64,000 nucleotides of DNA from contig OX388328.1 of the NCBI GenBank assembly GCA_947579605.1, forward strand, positions 15,169,684 to 15,233,683, in the 5' to 3' direction. A program made the position numbers and the translations under genes. The notes under the pieces were generated by a model. That model saw nothing but the letters and a program-made list of their open reading frames with translations, was not told where the DNA came from and ran no database searches. Positions 49,486 through 59,112 of the stretch are shown piece by piece. The DNA is from Athripsodes cinereus. Lineage: Eukaryota > Arthropoda > Insecta > Trichoptera > Leptoceridae. Every line of letters starts with the position of its first letter. Within the stretch, counting starts at the first letter, position 1.

Positions 49486-49649
49486 TATATTATTGTTATT
49501 ATGTATTGTAGTTAAGGTACAAGTGGATCTCTCACGTAATATCGTGCATCTAATAAATGTACACGTTCTTCTAGATATATATCTATGCAACTATTATAAG
49601 TATAAGTATGTAGAGGGTACCTGCCTGCCTACTTATTTGCTATTAAACT

Positions 49650-51722
49650 TGAATACTTATAATACTTACTTTTCGGGTCCGGACTTCAGACCTTGCCACT
49701 CCAGTATGCAGCGACGTACATCGCCTTGTCATTCGCCATCATCAGGTCACTCACATTACATGCATTCCGCATCAGCGGACATTGCAGTAGGTGAGGGTCA
49801 CTCTGCTCCTCCCCACAGTCGCAGCTGGCGTCCTCTCCATCCAAAAAGCCCCACCTCCGCTGGTTACCTTTGCACCTTGTCACCCCAACTCTTAGTCTGT
49901 TCAGTGTCTTCCACGTGGGGTAGTTCAGACTATGCACGGTGTTTGTGCTTTCAGATGGCGTCATCCAAGGATTGTCGCCAAGCTCCTGCCTCCACAATTC
50001 CTCTCTACGCTTTTCTGACGAGGTTGTAAGGTCATTTGTGATCTTAAGGAAACTTTTTCTCGATTTTAATCTTGGAGGTGCCATCCGGTGATTGTAAAGG
50101 GGATGTCTAGGGTCGTGGATCTGCTTGTGTCTTTCTGTGTCTGCTGCCACCTTTCTTCTTATAGCAGGAGGGGCGATTCCAATTATGGGGTATAATTTAT
50201 TCACCGCAGTTGGCTTGAGGCAGCCGGACACCAGTCGAGCCATATCATTCACCGCAACATCCACCTGCCTGGTGTGTGATGATGCCTGCCAGACCGGGCA
50301 GGCATACTCGGCTGCGGAAACACACAGTCCCAAAGCGGAAGTGCGGAGTACATGTGGAGATGCTCCCCAAGATGAACCGGTGAGCTTTCGTAGGATATTG
50401 TTTCTGGCGGAAACTTTCTGCTTGGTGTTATTGCAGTGTTCTTTAAAGGAAAGTGTTCTATCCAGTGTCACGCCAAGGTATTTCGGTGTGGGGAAGTGTT
50501 CGATTTTTTCCCCCTTCCACGTGACCTCCAGCTTTCTACCAGCTTCTTTGTTCTTAAGATGGAAGGCGCAGAGTTGTGTTTTTCGTGGGTTTGGCTTTAG
50601 CATGTTCTCTTTGTAGTACTTCTCAAGTGTATTTAGTGTTTGTGTGAGCTTTTCTTCAACCAATTGGAATGTATCTTCTTGAGCGGCCACTGCGGTGTCG
50701 TCAGCATATATAAACTGCCTGGTTTCCTCTGGTATGGGTTGATCATTTGTATAAATGTTGTAGAGCATTGGTGCTAAAACACTTCCCTGTGGCAGGCCAT
50801 TTTTCTGAGTTCTCCAACGGCTTTCCTTGCCCTTCAACGTCACGCAGAATCGTCTATTGCTCAAGAGGTTACGGATCAAGGATGTGAGTCTAAAATCCTT
50901 CGTGATATTGTAAATTTTAGTTGCGAGTCTTGTGTGGTTCACTGTATCGTATGCGGCTGTCAGATCCACAAATGCCACTCCCGTGATCTTTTTCCTTTCA
51001 AACCCATCCTCAATGTGCTGTACCAAGTTAAGAACCTGTCCAGCACATGATCTTCCCGGTCTGAAACCTGCTTGTTCTCTTATAATGCATTTGTCAATGT
51101 GGTCTGATATCCTGTTCAGTACCAGGCGTTCGAAAACCTTGCTCAGTTGGCATAGGAGTGATACAGGTCTATAGTTCTTCGGGTCGTTGGGTTCTTTTCC
51201 CGGTTTGAGAAGAGCAGTCACACGGGCTTTTCTCCAGAGCTTTGGAATTTTTTCGCTTGTGACGCATGTATTCATAAATTTCAGAATCCACTCCATGGTT
51301 TTTTCACCGAAATTTTTGATCTGCTCAACTCTGATCTCATCCAATCCTGGGGATTTATTATTCTTTAGGTCTTTCGTTGCTTCTTTTAGTTCTTCCATAG
51401 AGAAGGGTGTCTGCAGAAAGTCATTTTCCCCTCTCTCGTTGCGAGTGATAGGTACTCTGCGTGTCCTTACTCCAGTTTTACCATTAAGAAGCAATTGGTG
51501 AGCTATCTGGTTTGGGGTGACACCATGTTTAGTGGGGATTTGCGTCGCTGGGTCGTTACTTAAGTTCTTGATCACTTTCCATGCTCTCCTGCTGTTCTGT
51601 TTCATGTCAAGGCTATCAATCAGGTTACACCACTTATCTCTTCTGGCCTCAGAAACAGTTTCCATCAGCTTTTCTCCAGTTTGTAGTGTGGCATCATACT
51701 TATAATAAGAAACAAACATACA
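49650..51722 (-). mobile_element. LINE-I, longest copy
   Basis: 5'-truncated near 51722-51741 (a stop lies just upstream in frame) and ending near 49650 with AAGTCCGGACCCGAAAAGTA in sense. A second 3' end is at 55314-55445. Confidence 0.85.
49686..51719 (-). CDS. LINE-I reverse transcriptase, intact RT core
   Basis: 677 open codons. N-terminal linker, then YRPVSLL at 183-189, EQAGFRPGRSC at 215-225, FVDLTAAYDTVNH at 250-262 (catalytic Asp252), GLPQGSVLAPMLYN at 308-321 and FIYADDTAVAA at 336-346 (catalytic Asp340-341), then FPTPKYLGVTLDRTL. The C-terminal zinc motif is CDCGEEQSDPHLLQC at about 633-647. No RNase H is evident. The endonuclease and first ORF are missing. No frameshift or stop, so the insertion is young or selection ended recently. 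Clade (I, R1 or jockey group) is tentative. Confidence 0.9.
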   Translation of the reverse strand: MFVSYYKYDATLQTGEKLMETVSEARRDKWCNLIDSLDMKQNSRRAWKVIKNLSNDPATQIPTKHGVTPNQIAHQLLLNGKTGVRTRRVPITRNERGENDFLQTPFSMEELKEATKDLKNNKSPGLDEIRVEQIKNFGEKTMEWILKFMNTCVTSEKIPKLWRKARVTALLKPGKEPNDPKNYRPVSLLCQLSKVFERLVLNRISDHIDKCIIREQAGFRPGRSCAGQVLNLVQHIEDGFERKKITGVAFVDLTAAYDTVNHTRLATKIYNITKDFRLTSLIRNLLSNRRFCVTLKGKESRWRTQKNGLPQGSVLAPMLYNIYTNDQPIPEETRQFIYADDTAVAAQEDTFQLVEEKLTQTLNTLEKYYKENMLKPNPRKTQLCAFHLKNKEAGRKLEVTWKGEKIEHFPTPKYLGVTLDRTLSFKEHCNNTKQKVSARNNILRKLTGSSWGASPHVLRTSALGLCVSAAEYACPVWQASSHTRQVDVAVNDMARLVSGCLKPTAVNKLYPIIGIAPPAIRRKVAADTERHKQIHDPRHPLYNHRMAPPRLKSRKSFLKITNDLTTSSEKRREELWRQELGDNPWMTPSESTNTVHSLNYPTWKTLNRLRVGVTRCKGNQRRWGFLDGEDASCDCGEEQSDPHLLQCPLMRNACNVSDLMMANDKAMYVAAYWSGKV

Positions 51723-51954
51723 GCTAGCTACACTTGACTTTCACCTGATGGAAGTAGTAAGTAGTAGGTACATAGCTGTCTTCTATTTAGTCGCAAGTAA
51801 CTAACGTTGGCACTGTTGTGAATATTATTATTGTATTCGGCGAATACGCCGAGAAAAATACCGAGATATTTTCACTATAAAATACCCAGTAAATAATACC
51901 CAGGTTTCTCGTCGTCATTACAGCAAGTGGTCTGATTTTTTAGACGAAATCAAC

Positions 51955-52205
51955 ATAAAATAGTCAATTATTCACATAGATCAAACTAGTACCAAATCCA
52001 GATATTATGAATCTTGCATTATAGGTACTAACACGACGATAAACATATATACAATACACTAAACACAATATATACATATAACACCCAGACCCAGGACAAT
52101 AAAGAAAAAGGTCATTTTTCTTTTTGCTCTAGCCGGGAATTGAACCCGGGATATCGTGACTCAAAAACAAGAGCGTTACCTCTACGCCACACTGGCCGTC
52201 AATTA
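51955..52205 (-). mobile_element. SINE-B, full length
   Basis: Antisense: CAAACTAGTACCAAATCCAG, TAGGTACTAACACGACGATA, ACACCCAGACCCAGGACAAT, GCCGGGAATTGAACCCGGGA (B box) and GTTACCTCTACGCCACACTG (A box). The tRNA-like head is well preserved. Confidence 0.9.
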
Positions 52206-52254
52206 TATACAAAAAGCAATTATAGTGTCAAACAATTATATTATAAGATGTATT

Positions 52255-52420
52255 CCATAAAAATTTATGCTCATAGTTCAAACTTTTTGCAAATTAATTT
52301 TCTGTTCATGGTGCTCGCTGTTGGAATAGTATGCCTTCCAGGATATAAGGTTGCTCCCCACTCTTCACGCTTTCAAACGAGTGATTAAAGACCGTTTCAT
52401 CACTTAAAAATTGGCATCTG
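52255..52420 (+). mobile_element. LINE-F relic
   Basis: CATAGTTCAAACTTTTTGCA, TTTTCTGTTCATGGTGCTCG, CTGTTGGAATAGTATGCCTT, CCCACTCTTCACGCTTTCAA: the same coding tail as 21340-21440, with frame damage. Confidence 0.75.
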
Positions 52421-52690
52421 TTTCCTAGTCCCTTTACCCGTCTATCCTCCTTATTTATACCTCTTATACCTTATTAAGACAAATTTAAAATCATATATAG
52501 ATCGTGCCAAGAGAAACCCTGCAGTACAGAACAAGGATTGTTATTTAACAGGATGTAGTGGAGTAGAATGGAAAAGAAGAATAGAATTCGTAGCATTTAT
52601 TTATTTTTACAGATCTGCTGTTGGATTTTCCACACTCGTCTAAACTGGCACATAATTGTACCTATTCTTCAGCATTAAAAAAGCCACCCC

Positions 52691-53187
52691 TAGTGATGTG
52701 AGAAGAGAAAATTCTCCAGAGAATTTCTCCTCTGATGGAAGAGAAATTTCTCTCCATAATTTTTCTTAGTATAGTATTATGAGTTATGACCTTTCGCCCA
52801 ATACACTTCGCAGCCAACCTTATTTATCCAAAAATTTGTGGGGCTGATTAAGGCCCAAATCAGAGGTTATTAACACTTTTTTTCCATGTACGTACCTGAA
52901 ATTTTTTTTAAACTTAAATATGGGTATGTGGGGTGTCAAACATCAAGATTTTTCATCAGTTACTAGCACTTTTTCTATGTAGGTACCTAACATTTTTATG
53001 TTTCCATAATTAATTGTAGCCATATTGGTTAAAAATTGTCTCAACAATTGTACATTGTTATTGATTGATTGAATGAAGTATTTACTATTATTATACTGTT
53101 AAATAAAAAATAAAAAAAATTCTCTACTTCGAGAAATTTCTCGGTAAATTTCTCGAAAAATTATTTCTTGAGAATTCCACAACACTA
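52691..53187. mobile_element. hAT-like MITE, 497 bp
   Basis: Target duplication GCCACCCC/GCCACCCT (52683-52690 and 53188-53195, 7 of 8). Ends TAGTGATGTGAGAA and GAATTCCACAACACTA. Both subterminal regions consist of AGAGAAATTTCTCT-like palindromic words; the middle is AT-rich. No transposase. Confidence 0.75.
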
Positions 53188-53199
53188 GCCACCCTAATC

Positions 53200-53645
53200 A
53201 GAGAGGCATATTATAATAATATATAAATAGATAACCATGAGTCTTGAATTGTGTCTTAATCATTTTACACGTCTTTTGCAGGCAGGTATCTCTGCACTTA
53301 TTAATAACTTAGATGCTTGGATATAGTTTTAAGGCTTAAAATAACTTTATTTAGAGGATTTGCTTGGGCATGATGATGATGCAGTGCATTCCCTTTAAAC
53401 TTCTCTACATAGATGGTGGGTACTTTTCATGGAGTCCAACTATGTTAGATATACCATTCATTCTCGAACTCACCAGAACTCTCGGCAATTTCTCCGTAAT
53501 ATAACTTTCTCCATGCTAGAACATTCAGTATGTTGAATTTAATAATAATATTATGTATGTATATTTATAACACAATATTATGCACGTAGTAATGACATTT
53601 GCATGGTTGCTGGTAGACCCTTTCTGCTCAGAAAATTTAGAGGTT
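53200..53645. other. No recognised feature
   Basis: AT-rich; nothing recognised. Confidence 0.55.
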
Positions 53646-53647
53646 GA

Positions 53648-53810
53648 TTCATTAATTATATCACGGAGTTTCTCACAAGTGGGGAAGCCAGCGGATTAAC
53701 TGCGTTGTAATAAACGTGAAAGCTTCTCTCCTCTTTTCATGCTTCTGTCCTCTTTGTGCCAGCAAAAGTTCAGACATTCTGGATGGATGGTATACCTAAT
53801 ATACCTGAAA
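53648..53810 (-). mobile_element. SINE-A, diverged
   Basis: ATATCACGGAGTTTCTCACA, AGTGGGGAAGCCAGCGGATT, GAAAGCTTCTCTCCTCTT and AGACATTCTGGATGGATGGT, antisense, with a duplicated CTCTCCTCTTTTCATGCTTCTGTCC-type stretch in the middle. Confidence 0.65.
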
Positions 53811-53844
53811 CATTAAATGTTTTATAAAAAATATATTTATAGAC

Positions 53845-53935
53845 AGCATAGGACAGGGAGGTTTTCGCCGGAGTGATCGTCAACGTCGGGTAGACCTGAC
53901 ACGGCACAGAAAGAAGAAGAAGAAGACCACAAAAT
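53845..53935 (+). mobile_element. LINE-D 3' stub
   Basis: GGAGTGATCGTCAACGTCGG, GTAGACCTGACACGGCACAG, AAAGAAGAAGAAGAAGA. Same end as 14648 and 61505. Confidence 0.6.
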
Positions 53936-54074
53936 TGTAACAGATATTGATTAACAAAATATGTATAAATAAATGTAGGTTTAAGGAGCATCCAGCAAAA
54001 AAATTATTTCCCATTCTTTTCCGTTAGTTTTTGAATGTCCTGTAAAAAAAACAATTGTTTGTGAGATATTCTGG

Positions 54075-54278
54075 TACTAATATACCATCACGGCATATCT
54101 CACAAGTGGGGTAGCCAGCAGATCAACTGATAATAACAAAAAATAAGGACATATAGGATGGGTGGCTAACGTTATCACTCCTGAATATAAGAAGTAAAAT
54201 GTTCTTGTTTTTTCGAACACTTGGCTTTTACAGAGTGAGAGACCAATTCTTTGCTGGGTTGTCCACGGCTTAGACGAC
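54075..54278 (-). mobile_element. SINE-A with internal deletions
   Basis: ATACCATCACGGCATATCTC, GTGGGGTAGCCAGCAGATCA, ACATATAGGATGGGTGGCTA, TCGAACACTTGGCTTTTACA and AGACCAATTCTTTGCTGGGT, antisense. The blocks AACATGCAAGCTGTCCTCTC and ACACTCGAAAACTTACGG are missing. Confidence 0.8.
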
Positions 54279-54309
54279 ACGGCACATATTATTTGCCGGC
54301 AACTGTATT

Positions 54310-54510
54310 TTATTATCTTTGTCTCTTCCTCTTCTTCTTCCTGGCATTGTCCCAACTTATTGCCGCTGAAGGCTGTTGGGTCGGCTCTTCTCGTTCTGAG
54401 GTTATACATTCTTCTGTTTCTTATATCATCTTCATCCAGGCCATTTCTCCGCAGGATTCTATCGCATTGTGTCATCCAGGTATTCTTTGATCTCCGTATT
54501 GATTGATGTC
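54310..54510 (-). mobile_element. Possible LINE C-terminal relic
   Basis: The minus frame reads ILRRNGLDEDDIRNRRMYNL, RTRRADPT. R-R-A-D-P resembles the end of some LINE proteins. Identification is weak. Confidence 0.35.
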
Positions 54511-54527
54511 AAGGGAAATTTATTGAC

Positions 54528-54840
54528 GTCATCATCATCATCATCATCTCGCCCTCAACGCTCCTCTCGGCAGCACAGGGCAGAAACCAGCCTTCTCCAT
54601 TCAAAGAGTCTCTGCGCCAATTGCGTCACCTCTTTCCACGACATTCCCTGCGCTCTGATATCGTTGTCATAGGAACGGTGTATTGTGAAAGGGGGACGCC
54701 CGGGCCGACGGAACCCTTGCGGACGGAAGAACAGTGCTCTTTTTGGCCAACTATCATTGGGCATTCTCAAAACATGTCCCAGCCAGGACCATCGTCTCTC
54801 CTGTATTACGGAGATTACAGGTCTCTGCTGGGACTTTATT
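54528..54840 (-). mobile_element. LINE-E C-terminal relic
   Basis: The minus frame 54555-54770: SWPKRALFFRPQGFRRPGRP, DNDIRAQGMSWKEVTQLAQR, EWRRLVSALCCREER. R-R-P-G-R-P-P, M-x-W...V..L-A-Q and W-R-x-x-V-S-A-L-C are standard. The tail is GATGATGATGATGATG in sense. Nearly the same as 28462-28740. Confidence 0.8.
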
Positions 54841-54889
54841 GACGTAACTTATTATTATTTTATTATCTTTGTCTGTCTAATTATTATTT

Positions 54890-54957
54890 TTATCTTTTTG
54901 TTTAACATGTAAAAGACTTTGCCGTGTATAAGTGAATAAATAAAGTAAATTTTAGTA
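54890..54957 (+). mobile_element. LINE 3' UTR end
   Basis: TTAACATGTAAAAGACTTTG, CCGTGTATAAGTGAATAAAT: the ACATGTAAAAGGC-type end also at 4345 and 58222. Confidence 0.55.
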
Positions 54958-54959
54958 AC

Positions 54960-55310
54960 ATTCATCAAATGTTTATATTGTTTTTTTTTTGTTGTTTATT
55001 TGACATGAGCACATTTCCATTTAAAGCAGCTTATAATGTTAATGTTAAACAAGAGCCAATGAACTTGAAACATTAACAAGTATTAAGTACATGGGTATTA
55101 TTTACGTTAACCAGATTCCAACTATTACTAGTTGCACTGTCTGGCTTTGGATTGCAGAAAATAATTAATTACTAACTTTAAATCCGGTATAGTTGAGGAA
55201 AATTATCATACATTGAAAGAACCTCTACAAATTCGGAGAACTCAGGATTCGAACACTCCTATTTATCCGCACTTGCAGATCCTACTGTCTCCCATACAGG
55301 CGGCTCGAAG
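54960..55310. other. No recognised feature
   Basis: AT-rich; nothing recognised. Confidence 0.55.
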
Positions 55311-55313
55311 GGT

Positions 55314-55445
55314 ACTTACTTTACTTTTCGGGTCCGGACTTTAGAACTTGTCACTCCAATATGCAACGATACGATGTATATCGCCATGTCACTCGCCGTA
55401 ATTCATCAGTACCGGACGGCCTGAAGGGTAGACCAAGAGAACTTG
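55314..55445 (-). mobile_element. LINE-I 3' end
   Basis: ACTTTTCGGGTCCGGACTTT, GTCACTCCAATATGCAACGA and ATATCGCCATGTCACTCGCC match 49668-49750, the terminal coding part and UTR of LINE-I. Confidence 0.8.
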
Positions 55446-55564
55446 CCCATTGGGAGTATTGTGCTAGAATTAATGTATGAAGCTCTTATGGTAGAAAAAT
55501 AATCAAGAACTAAAACCAAAAATTAAAATACGATATGCTTGCGTGACAAGACAATATCGGGACA

Positions 55565-55760
55565 TCGAAGGTGTTTATTGAAATAATTCCACTCAAGGGG
55601 ATAATTTGGCCGCCAGCCCTTCGGGCTGCCCACTATGGCACCTCCAGTATGTGGACAAGATTTGTTAAGTGCAGAATTTCAAATGAATGGAATTCCTCAG
55701 ATTTCTGCTCTACCCAGATGGTCGGTGGGTCCTTCATTGTCCTTCCAAATTGGGTTGTAA
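55565..55760 (+). repeat. Dispersed repeat K
   Basis: CCAGCCCTTCGGGCTGCCCA, ATGTGGACAAGATTTGTTAA, GTGCAGAATTTCAAATGAAT, TCGGTGGGTCCTTCATTG. GCCCTTCGGGCTGCC is partly self-complementary. Confidence 0.7.
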
Positions 55761-55796
55761 AATTATGAATTTATTATGTTGTAAATATATGTGTAA

Positions 55797-56810
55797 GACA
55801 GAAGAGCAATCTGGAGCCTATATAAGAACGAAATGGCCGTAATTAAAAGCGGAGAGAGCTGCGCAGAAGCAAGGGTCGAACAAGGCGTAAGACAAGGATG
55901 CTCAATGTCGCCAGCTCTCTTTAACTGCTATATACAGCGAGCCATTGATGAACTGAGAGAAGAAATGAAGAACTGGACAGGAGTCAAAATAAATGGGAAA
56001 AAGGTCGACATGATCAGATATGCTGACGACATAGCACTGCTCGCAGACTCCGAGATGGAGCTGAACGAAGCCTTAGGAAAAATGGAAAGTATTCTGTTGT
56101 CAAAGTACAACATGAAAATAAATAAAGAAAAAACAAAATGTATGGTCGTTGGAAAAGAGGAAGCGACTGCGAACATTGCCATAAATGGAGTGAGCATCAA
56201 ACAAGTAAGTGAATTCGTGTACCTGGGCAGCAGAATAAACCAGGATGGACGCTCCAAATCGGAAATTGTAAGCAGAATAAACCAGGCAAGGATTGCCTTT
56301 AACAAAAAATCAAAGATATTGGAATCCCCAAATATTGACTTAAGCGTAAGGAAGAACCTTACTAAAGCCTTTGTATGGAGCATTCTGCTTTATGGTTGTG
56401 AGACATGGACCATCAGCAAGAGTGAAAGCGGACGGCTGGCGGCCTTTGAGATGTGGTGCTACAGACGCATGCTCAAGATCCATTGGTCGGAGCACGTCGA
56501 AAATGAAGAAGTATTAACCAGTGTAGGCGAAAAAAGGCAACTCCTTAAGAGAATCAGCCAACAACGAGCTAACTGGATTGGCCACAACATCAGGCATCCA
56601 GGACTACTCATCGCCATCGCAGAGGGTAAGACCGAGGGGACAAATGGCAGAGGCCGACCAAGAGACGCATATATGGACCAACTGAAGAGAGACATGAACT
56701 GTGGCTCATACGTAGGGCTAAAAAGACTGGCTGAGAATAGAGACGAATGGAGAAGAAAAACCAAACTCGTTGCAGACCAATCCAGTGGATTGTAACTCAT
56801 TATATATATA
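55797..56810 (+). mobile_element. LINE-C, longest copy
   Basis: A 1-kb 5'-truncated element. Coding match begins at about 55797 (IWSLYKNEMAVIKSGE) and the element ends GGATTGTAACTCATTATATATATATATATG. The 3' TA run is unusual for the LINEs here. Confidence 0.85.
55833..56795 (+). CDS. LINE-C reverse transcriptase, partial with YADD core
   Basis: 320 open codons: GVRQGCSMSPALFNCYIQRA at 18-37, MIRYADDIALLADSEMELN at 60-78 (catalytic Asp65-66), KQVSEFVYLGSRINQDGRSK, then ILLYGCETWTISKSESGRLA, RRMLKIHWSEHVENEEVLTS, GRGRPRDAYMDQLKRDMNCG and KLVADQSSGL. RQGCSMSPALF and YADD are RT boxes of an RTE-like enzyme. The first catalytic box and endonuclease are missing. No stops. Other copies at 33975, 42831 and 47990 match its end. 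Confidence 0.9.
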   Translation: MAVIKSGESCAEARVEQGVRQGCSMSPALFNCYIQRAIDELREEMKNWTGVKINGKKVDMIRYADDIALLADSEMELNEALGKMESILLSKYNMKINKEKTKCMVVGKEEATANIAINGVSIKQVSEFVYLGSRINQDGRSKSEIVSRINQARIAFNKKSKILESPNIDLSVRKNLTKAFVWSILLYGCETWTISKSESGRLAAFEMWCYRRMLKIHWSEHVENEEVLTSVGEKRQLLKRISQQRANWIGHNIRHPGLLIAIAEGKTEGTNGRGRPRDAYMDQLKRDMNCGSYVGLKRLAENRDEWRRKTKLVADQSSGL

Positions 56811-56814
56811 TATA

Positions 56815-57025
56815 TGTGTGACATCCTCGGTGCGAGATTTTCCACCAAGGGTAGATACATCAAGGGAGTATTAATTCTCGATTGGGTTTTGCAGAGGGAA
56901 TCCTATAAGGACAACCTCGAGCCCACTTTTTGATAATGAAAAAACTTTTGCTCTGGACTGACTGGATGTCATGAGAACTGATGTTCTTGAAACGACCAGA
57001 GGTGGGAACCTTTCCCATAATGAGT
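56815..57025 (-). repeat. Dispersed repeat L
   Basis: GTGACATCCTCGGTGCGAGA, AAGGGAGTATTAATTCTCGA, GGACAACCTCGAGCCCAC, GATGTTCTTGAAACGACCAG: the inverse of 13445-13655. It directly abuts the LINE-C TA tail. Confidence 0.75.
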
Positions 57026-57029
57026 CCCT

Positions 57030-57150
57030 CTATTATATTGTACTGGGTCTGGGTGTTGACAGGTATAATATGTATATAGTGCATTGTAAATAGCATCATT
57101 GATACGAATTCGTTCTGTGGGAATTGTCTATGTTTGTTTTATCGACATAT
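57030..57150 (+). mobile_element. SINE-B 3' fragment
   Basis: GTACTGGGTCTGGGTGTTGA, TATATAGTGCATTGTAAATA, TGTGGGAATTGTCTATGTT. Confidence 0.65.
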
Positions 57151-57159
57151 ACATTATTT

Positions 57160-57600
57160 ATAAACAAACTCAATAAAATATTTGGCGGAATTGGATACAG
57201 GTAATATTGCATCATTGTCTCTTTATTCTTTCTTCCTTGAGAAGATGAAATCATTATGTATGTCTTACGCAAGATTTTCTTTTGTCATATTATATGCTAT
57301 GTGTATGATGTGTGTGTGTGTGAGTGCGTTCGGTTTAGTCAACTTTCTCATTCGCTGAATCATCGCGAAGGAGTTTGTTTATTTATTACTGTAACTACAT
57401 CAACGGAAAGGTTATTGCACCGATTATTCAATACACGATTACATAGTTTGCGTGATTGTCTTTATATAAATATGTGAATACTGAAAAAAGAAAATGGTTT
57501 ACAATTTTAAAATTAAACAAAATATAATGTTGTTTATTTACGTTTTTTTTCTCTGGTGTTCGATGTTTTTGATGTGATATGTTCATGTGACAAACTGTGA
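57160..57600. other. No recognised gene
   Basis: AT-rich with a TGTGTGTGTGTGAG run near 57308. A 73-codon frame at 57256-57477 has no motif I know. Confidence 0.55.
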
Positions 57601-57604
57601 ATTC

Positions 57605-57795
57605 TTTTGAATTTATTTATTTATTCATTCTTTACTGTACATTGATAAAAAACAATTACATAAAAGGTATACATTCAAATTAAATACAATCAATATACAG
57701 AGGGCGAGTTTATCGCAAAGGCGCGATCTCTTCCAACTAACCCAAAAGTATTAACTTAAAAAAATAAACAAACATATGATGAAAATAAAAAAAAC
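57605..57795 (-). mobile_element. LINE-F-type 3' end
   Basis: TATTTATTTATTCATTCTTT tail, AGAGGGCGAGTTTATCGCAA, AGGCGCGATCTCTTCCAACT. The sense equivalent is at 21570-21600. Confidence 0.65.
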
Positions 57796-57879
57796 ATACA
57801 CACATATATATAAAAAGGGAGAGACTGCAAAAAAAAAACAAACATACATGCATAAAGGGAAAGGAAAAGGGGGAAAAAG

Positions 57880-58275
57880 GTTATTTTTGAATTGCTCATT
57901 TAACCATTTGACCAAAACTTATGTATTTTAACTGATCTCAATTTTTTGTAATTTTTCATATTATTAACATTTTTTTATTAACTTATTAAATTTGACTAAC
58001 TGACTTTTAACCAATTTTTGACATTTTTATTCCATTTTGATTTATTTTTTTTAATATCTTGACCAAATTTTTTTTTGACAATTTTGTAATTTTTTTATAA
58101 ATTTAACCTGATAATGTTACACTGTTTGTTAAACTTTCGTTTTCTGTTAATCTAATTGTTTGTGTCTTTTGTTTTAAAGTGATGGTACCTTTGTATACAT
58201 GTATTGTAAGTATACAAGGGTTTTACATGTAAAAGGCTCTGGCCGTGAATATATGTAAACAAATAAATAAATAAA
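57880..58275 (+). mobile_element. LINE 3' UTR
   Basis: T-rich UTR with repeated TTTTGACATTTTT-like words, ending TTTACATGTAAAAGGCTCTG..GTAAACAAATAAATAAATAAA. Confidence 0.5.
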
Positions 58276-58334
58276 AATATTTTCTTTGTCTACTAATTGA
58301 TTAATTTAACGAGAAAGACGCCTTTCATCTTTAT
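58276..58334. mobile_element. MITE-D arm fragment
   Basis: TTTTCTTTGTCTACTAATTG..ACGAGAAAGACGCCTTTCATC. A further stub, TTACAAGACATTGTCAATCT, is at 58846-58865, on the far side of repeat M: repeat M probably inserted into a MITE-D. Confidence 0.6.
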
Positions 58335-58850
58335 TTTATTTTTTTTTATTTATGTTGAGAATATTAAAGAATCGTTAAACAGTCATAACATAACATGTTA
58401 ACAATTAATACACTCAACATGTGGACCAGCAAAGATTCCACTCTTACCAGAAATGTCTTAGTCTTGAGAAAAAAAAGCAAAAGTTAAAATTTTCTTAAAA
58501 AGTCAAAGTAATTTTAAAAACAATAATAATACAATATTTAAAAATAATACAAAAATACAAAAGTAACAAATCCCACAATACTAGAAATCAGTCTTTCAGT
58601 CTCATTAGTCCTGAGAAAAAAAGTAAAAGTTAAAATTTTCTAAAAAAGTCAAAGTAAATTTAAAAACAATAATAATACAATATTTATTTAAAAATAATTC
58701 AAAAATATAAAATATAAAGTAAAAAATCCCAAAACACTAGAAATCAGTCTTTCAGTCTCATTAGTCTTGAGAATAAAAGTAAAAAATAAATAAAATTTTC
58801 CAAAAAAAAATTAAGTTAATCTAAAAAAAAGTCAAAGTAAGTCCTTACAA
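58335..58850 (-). repeat. Repeat M with 156-bp internal period
   Basis: Antisense of 15950-16386: TTAACAATTAATACACTCAA, AAAGATTCCACTCTTACCAG, then two units containing CTAGAAATCAGTCTTTCAGT at 58581 and 58737. Units differ by small indels. Confidence 0.75.
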
Positions 58851-58865
58851 GACATTGTCAATCTT

Positions 58866-58942
58866 ACTATGATGGATCGCATTGGCCTTCAGCTGTAATG
58901 ATCCTTGTAAGAATTTTTCAGTAGTAATAATAATAATAAAAA
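58866..58942 (+). mobile_element. LINE-J 3' end stub
   Basis: TGGATCGCATTGGCCTTCAG, CTGTAATGATCCTTGTAAGA, then TAGTAATAATAATAATAA. Fewer than 80 bases: an extreme 5' truncation. Confidence 0.8.
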
Positions 58943-59035
58943 GCTTCAGAAGTAAATTGAAAACTGAACTCTTCACCGGCGCCCTTGGGCCTTGAGACGG
59001 TCTAGGGACTGTTAAACGGCGTCAAAATAAAATCA
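58943..59035 (+). mobile_element. LINE-G-like 3' end
   Basis: AGCTTCAGAAGTAAATTGAA (SFRSKLK), CTCTTCACCGGCGCCCTTGG, GTTAAACGGCGTCAAAATAA, ATCATCCAGAATCATCG. Confidence 0.65.
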
Positions 59036-59039
59036 TCCA

Positions 59040-59112
59040 GAATCATCGTCAATTAACCTATGGTGACTCAGAAGCAAGAGCGTTTTCTCTGCGCCACACG
59101 GACTTGATCGAA
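59040..59112 (-). mobile_element. SINE-B head fragment
   Basis: GTGACTCAGAAGCAAGAGCG, TTTTCTCTGCGCCACACGGA: the inverse of the tRNA-like A-box half. Confidence 0.65.

Noticed and set aside
49349..50029. 226-codon plus frame rich in Ser, His and Pro
   Set aside because: It runs antisense through the LINE-I coding region and its 3' UTR; no motif.
52130..52200. tRNA-like sequence with good A and B boxes on the minus strand
   Set aside because: Continues into the SINE-B body, so it is a SINE head and not a tRNA gene; it lacks a full cloverleaf acceptor pairing.
54679..54912. Plus-strand frame with KGGRPGRRNPCGRKNSALFG
   Set aside because: Antisense shadow of the LINE-E tail; the same shadow occurs at 28605.
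57256..57477. 73-codon frame with a Cys/Val-rich start
   Set aside because: Covers a GT microsatellite and has no recognised motif or repeat partner.
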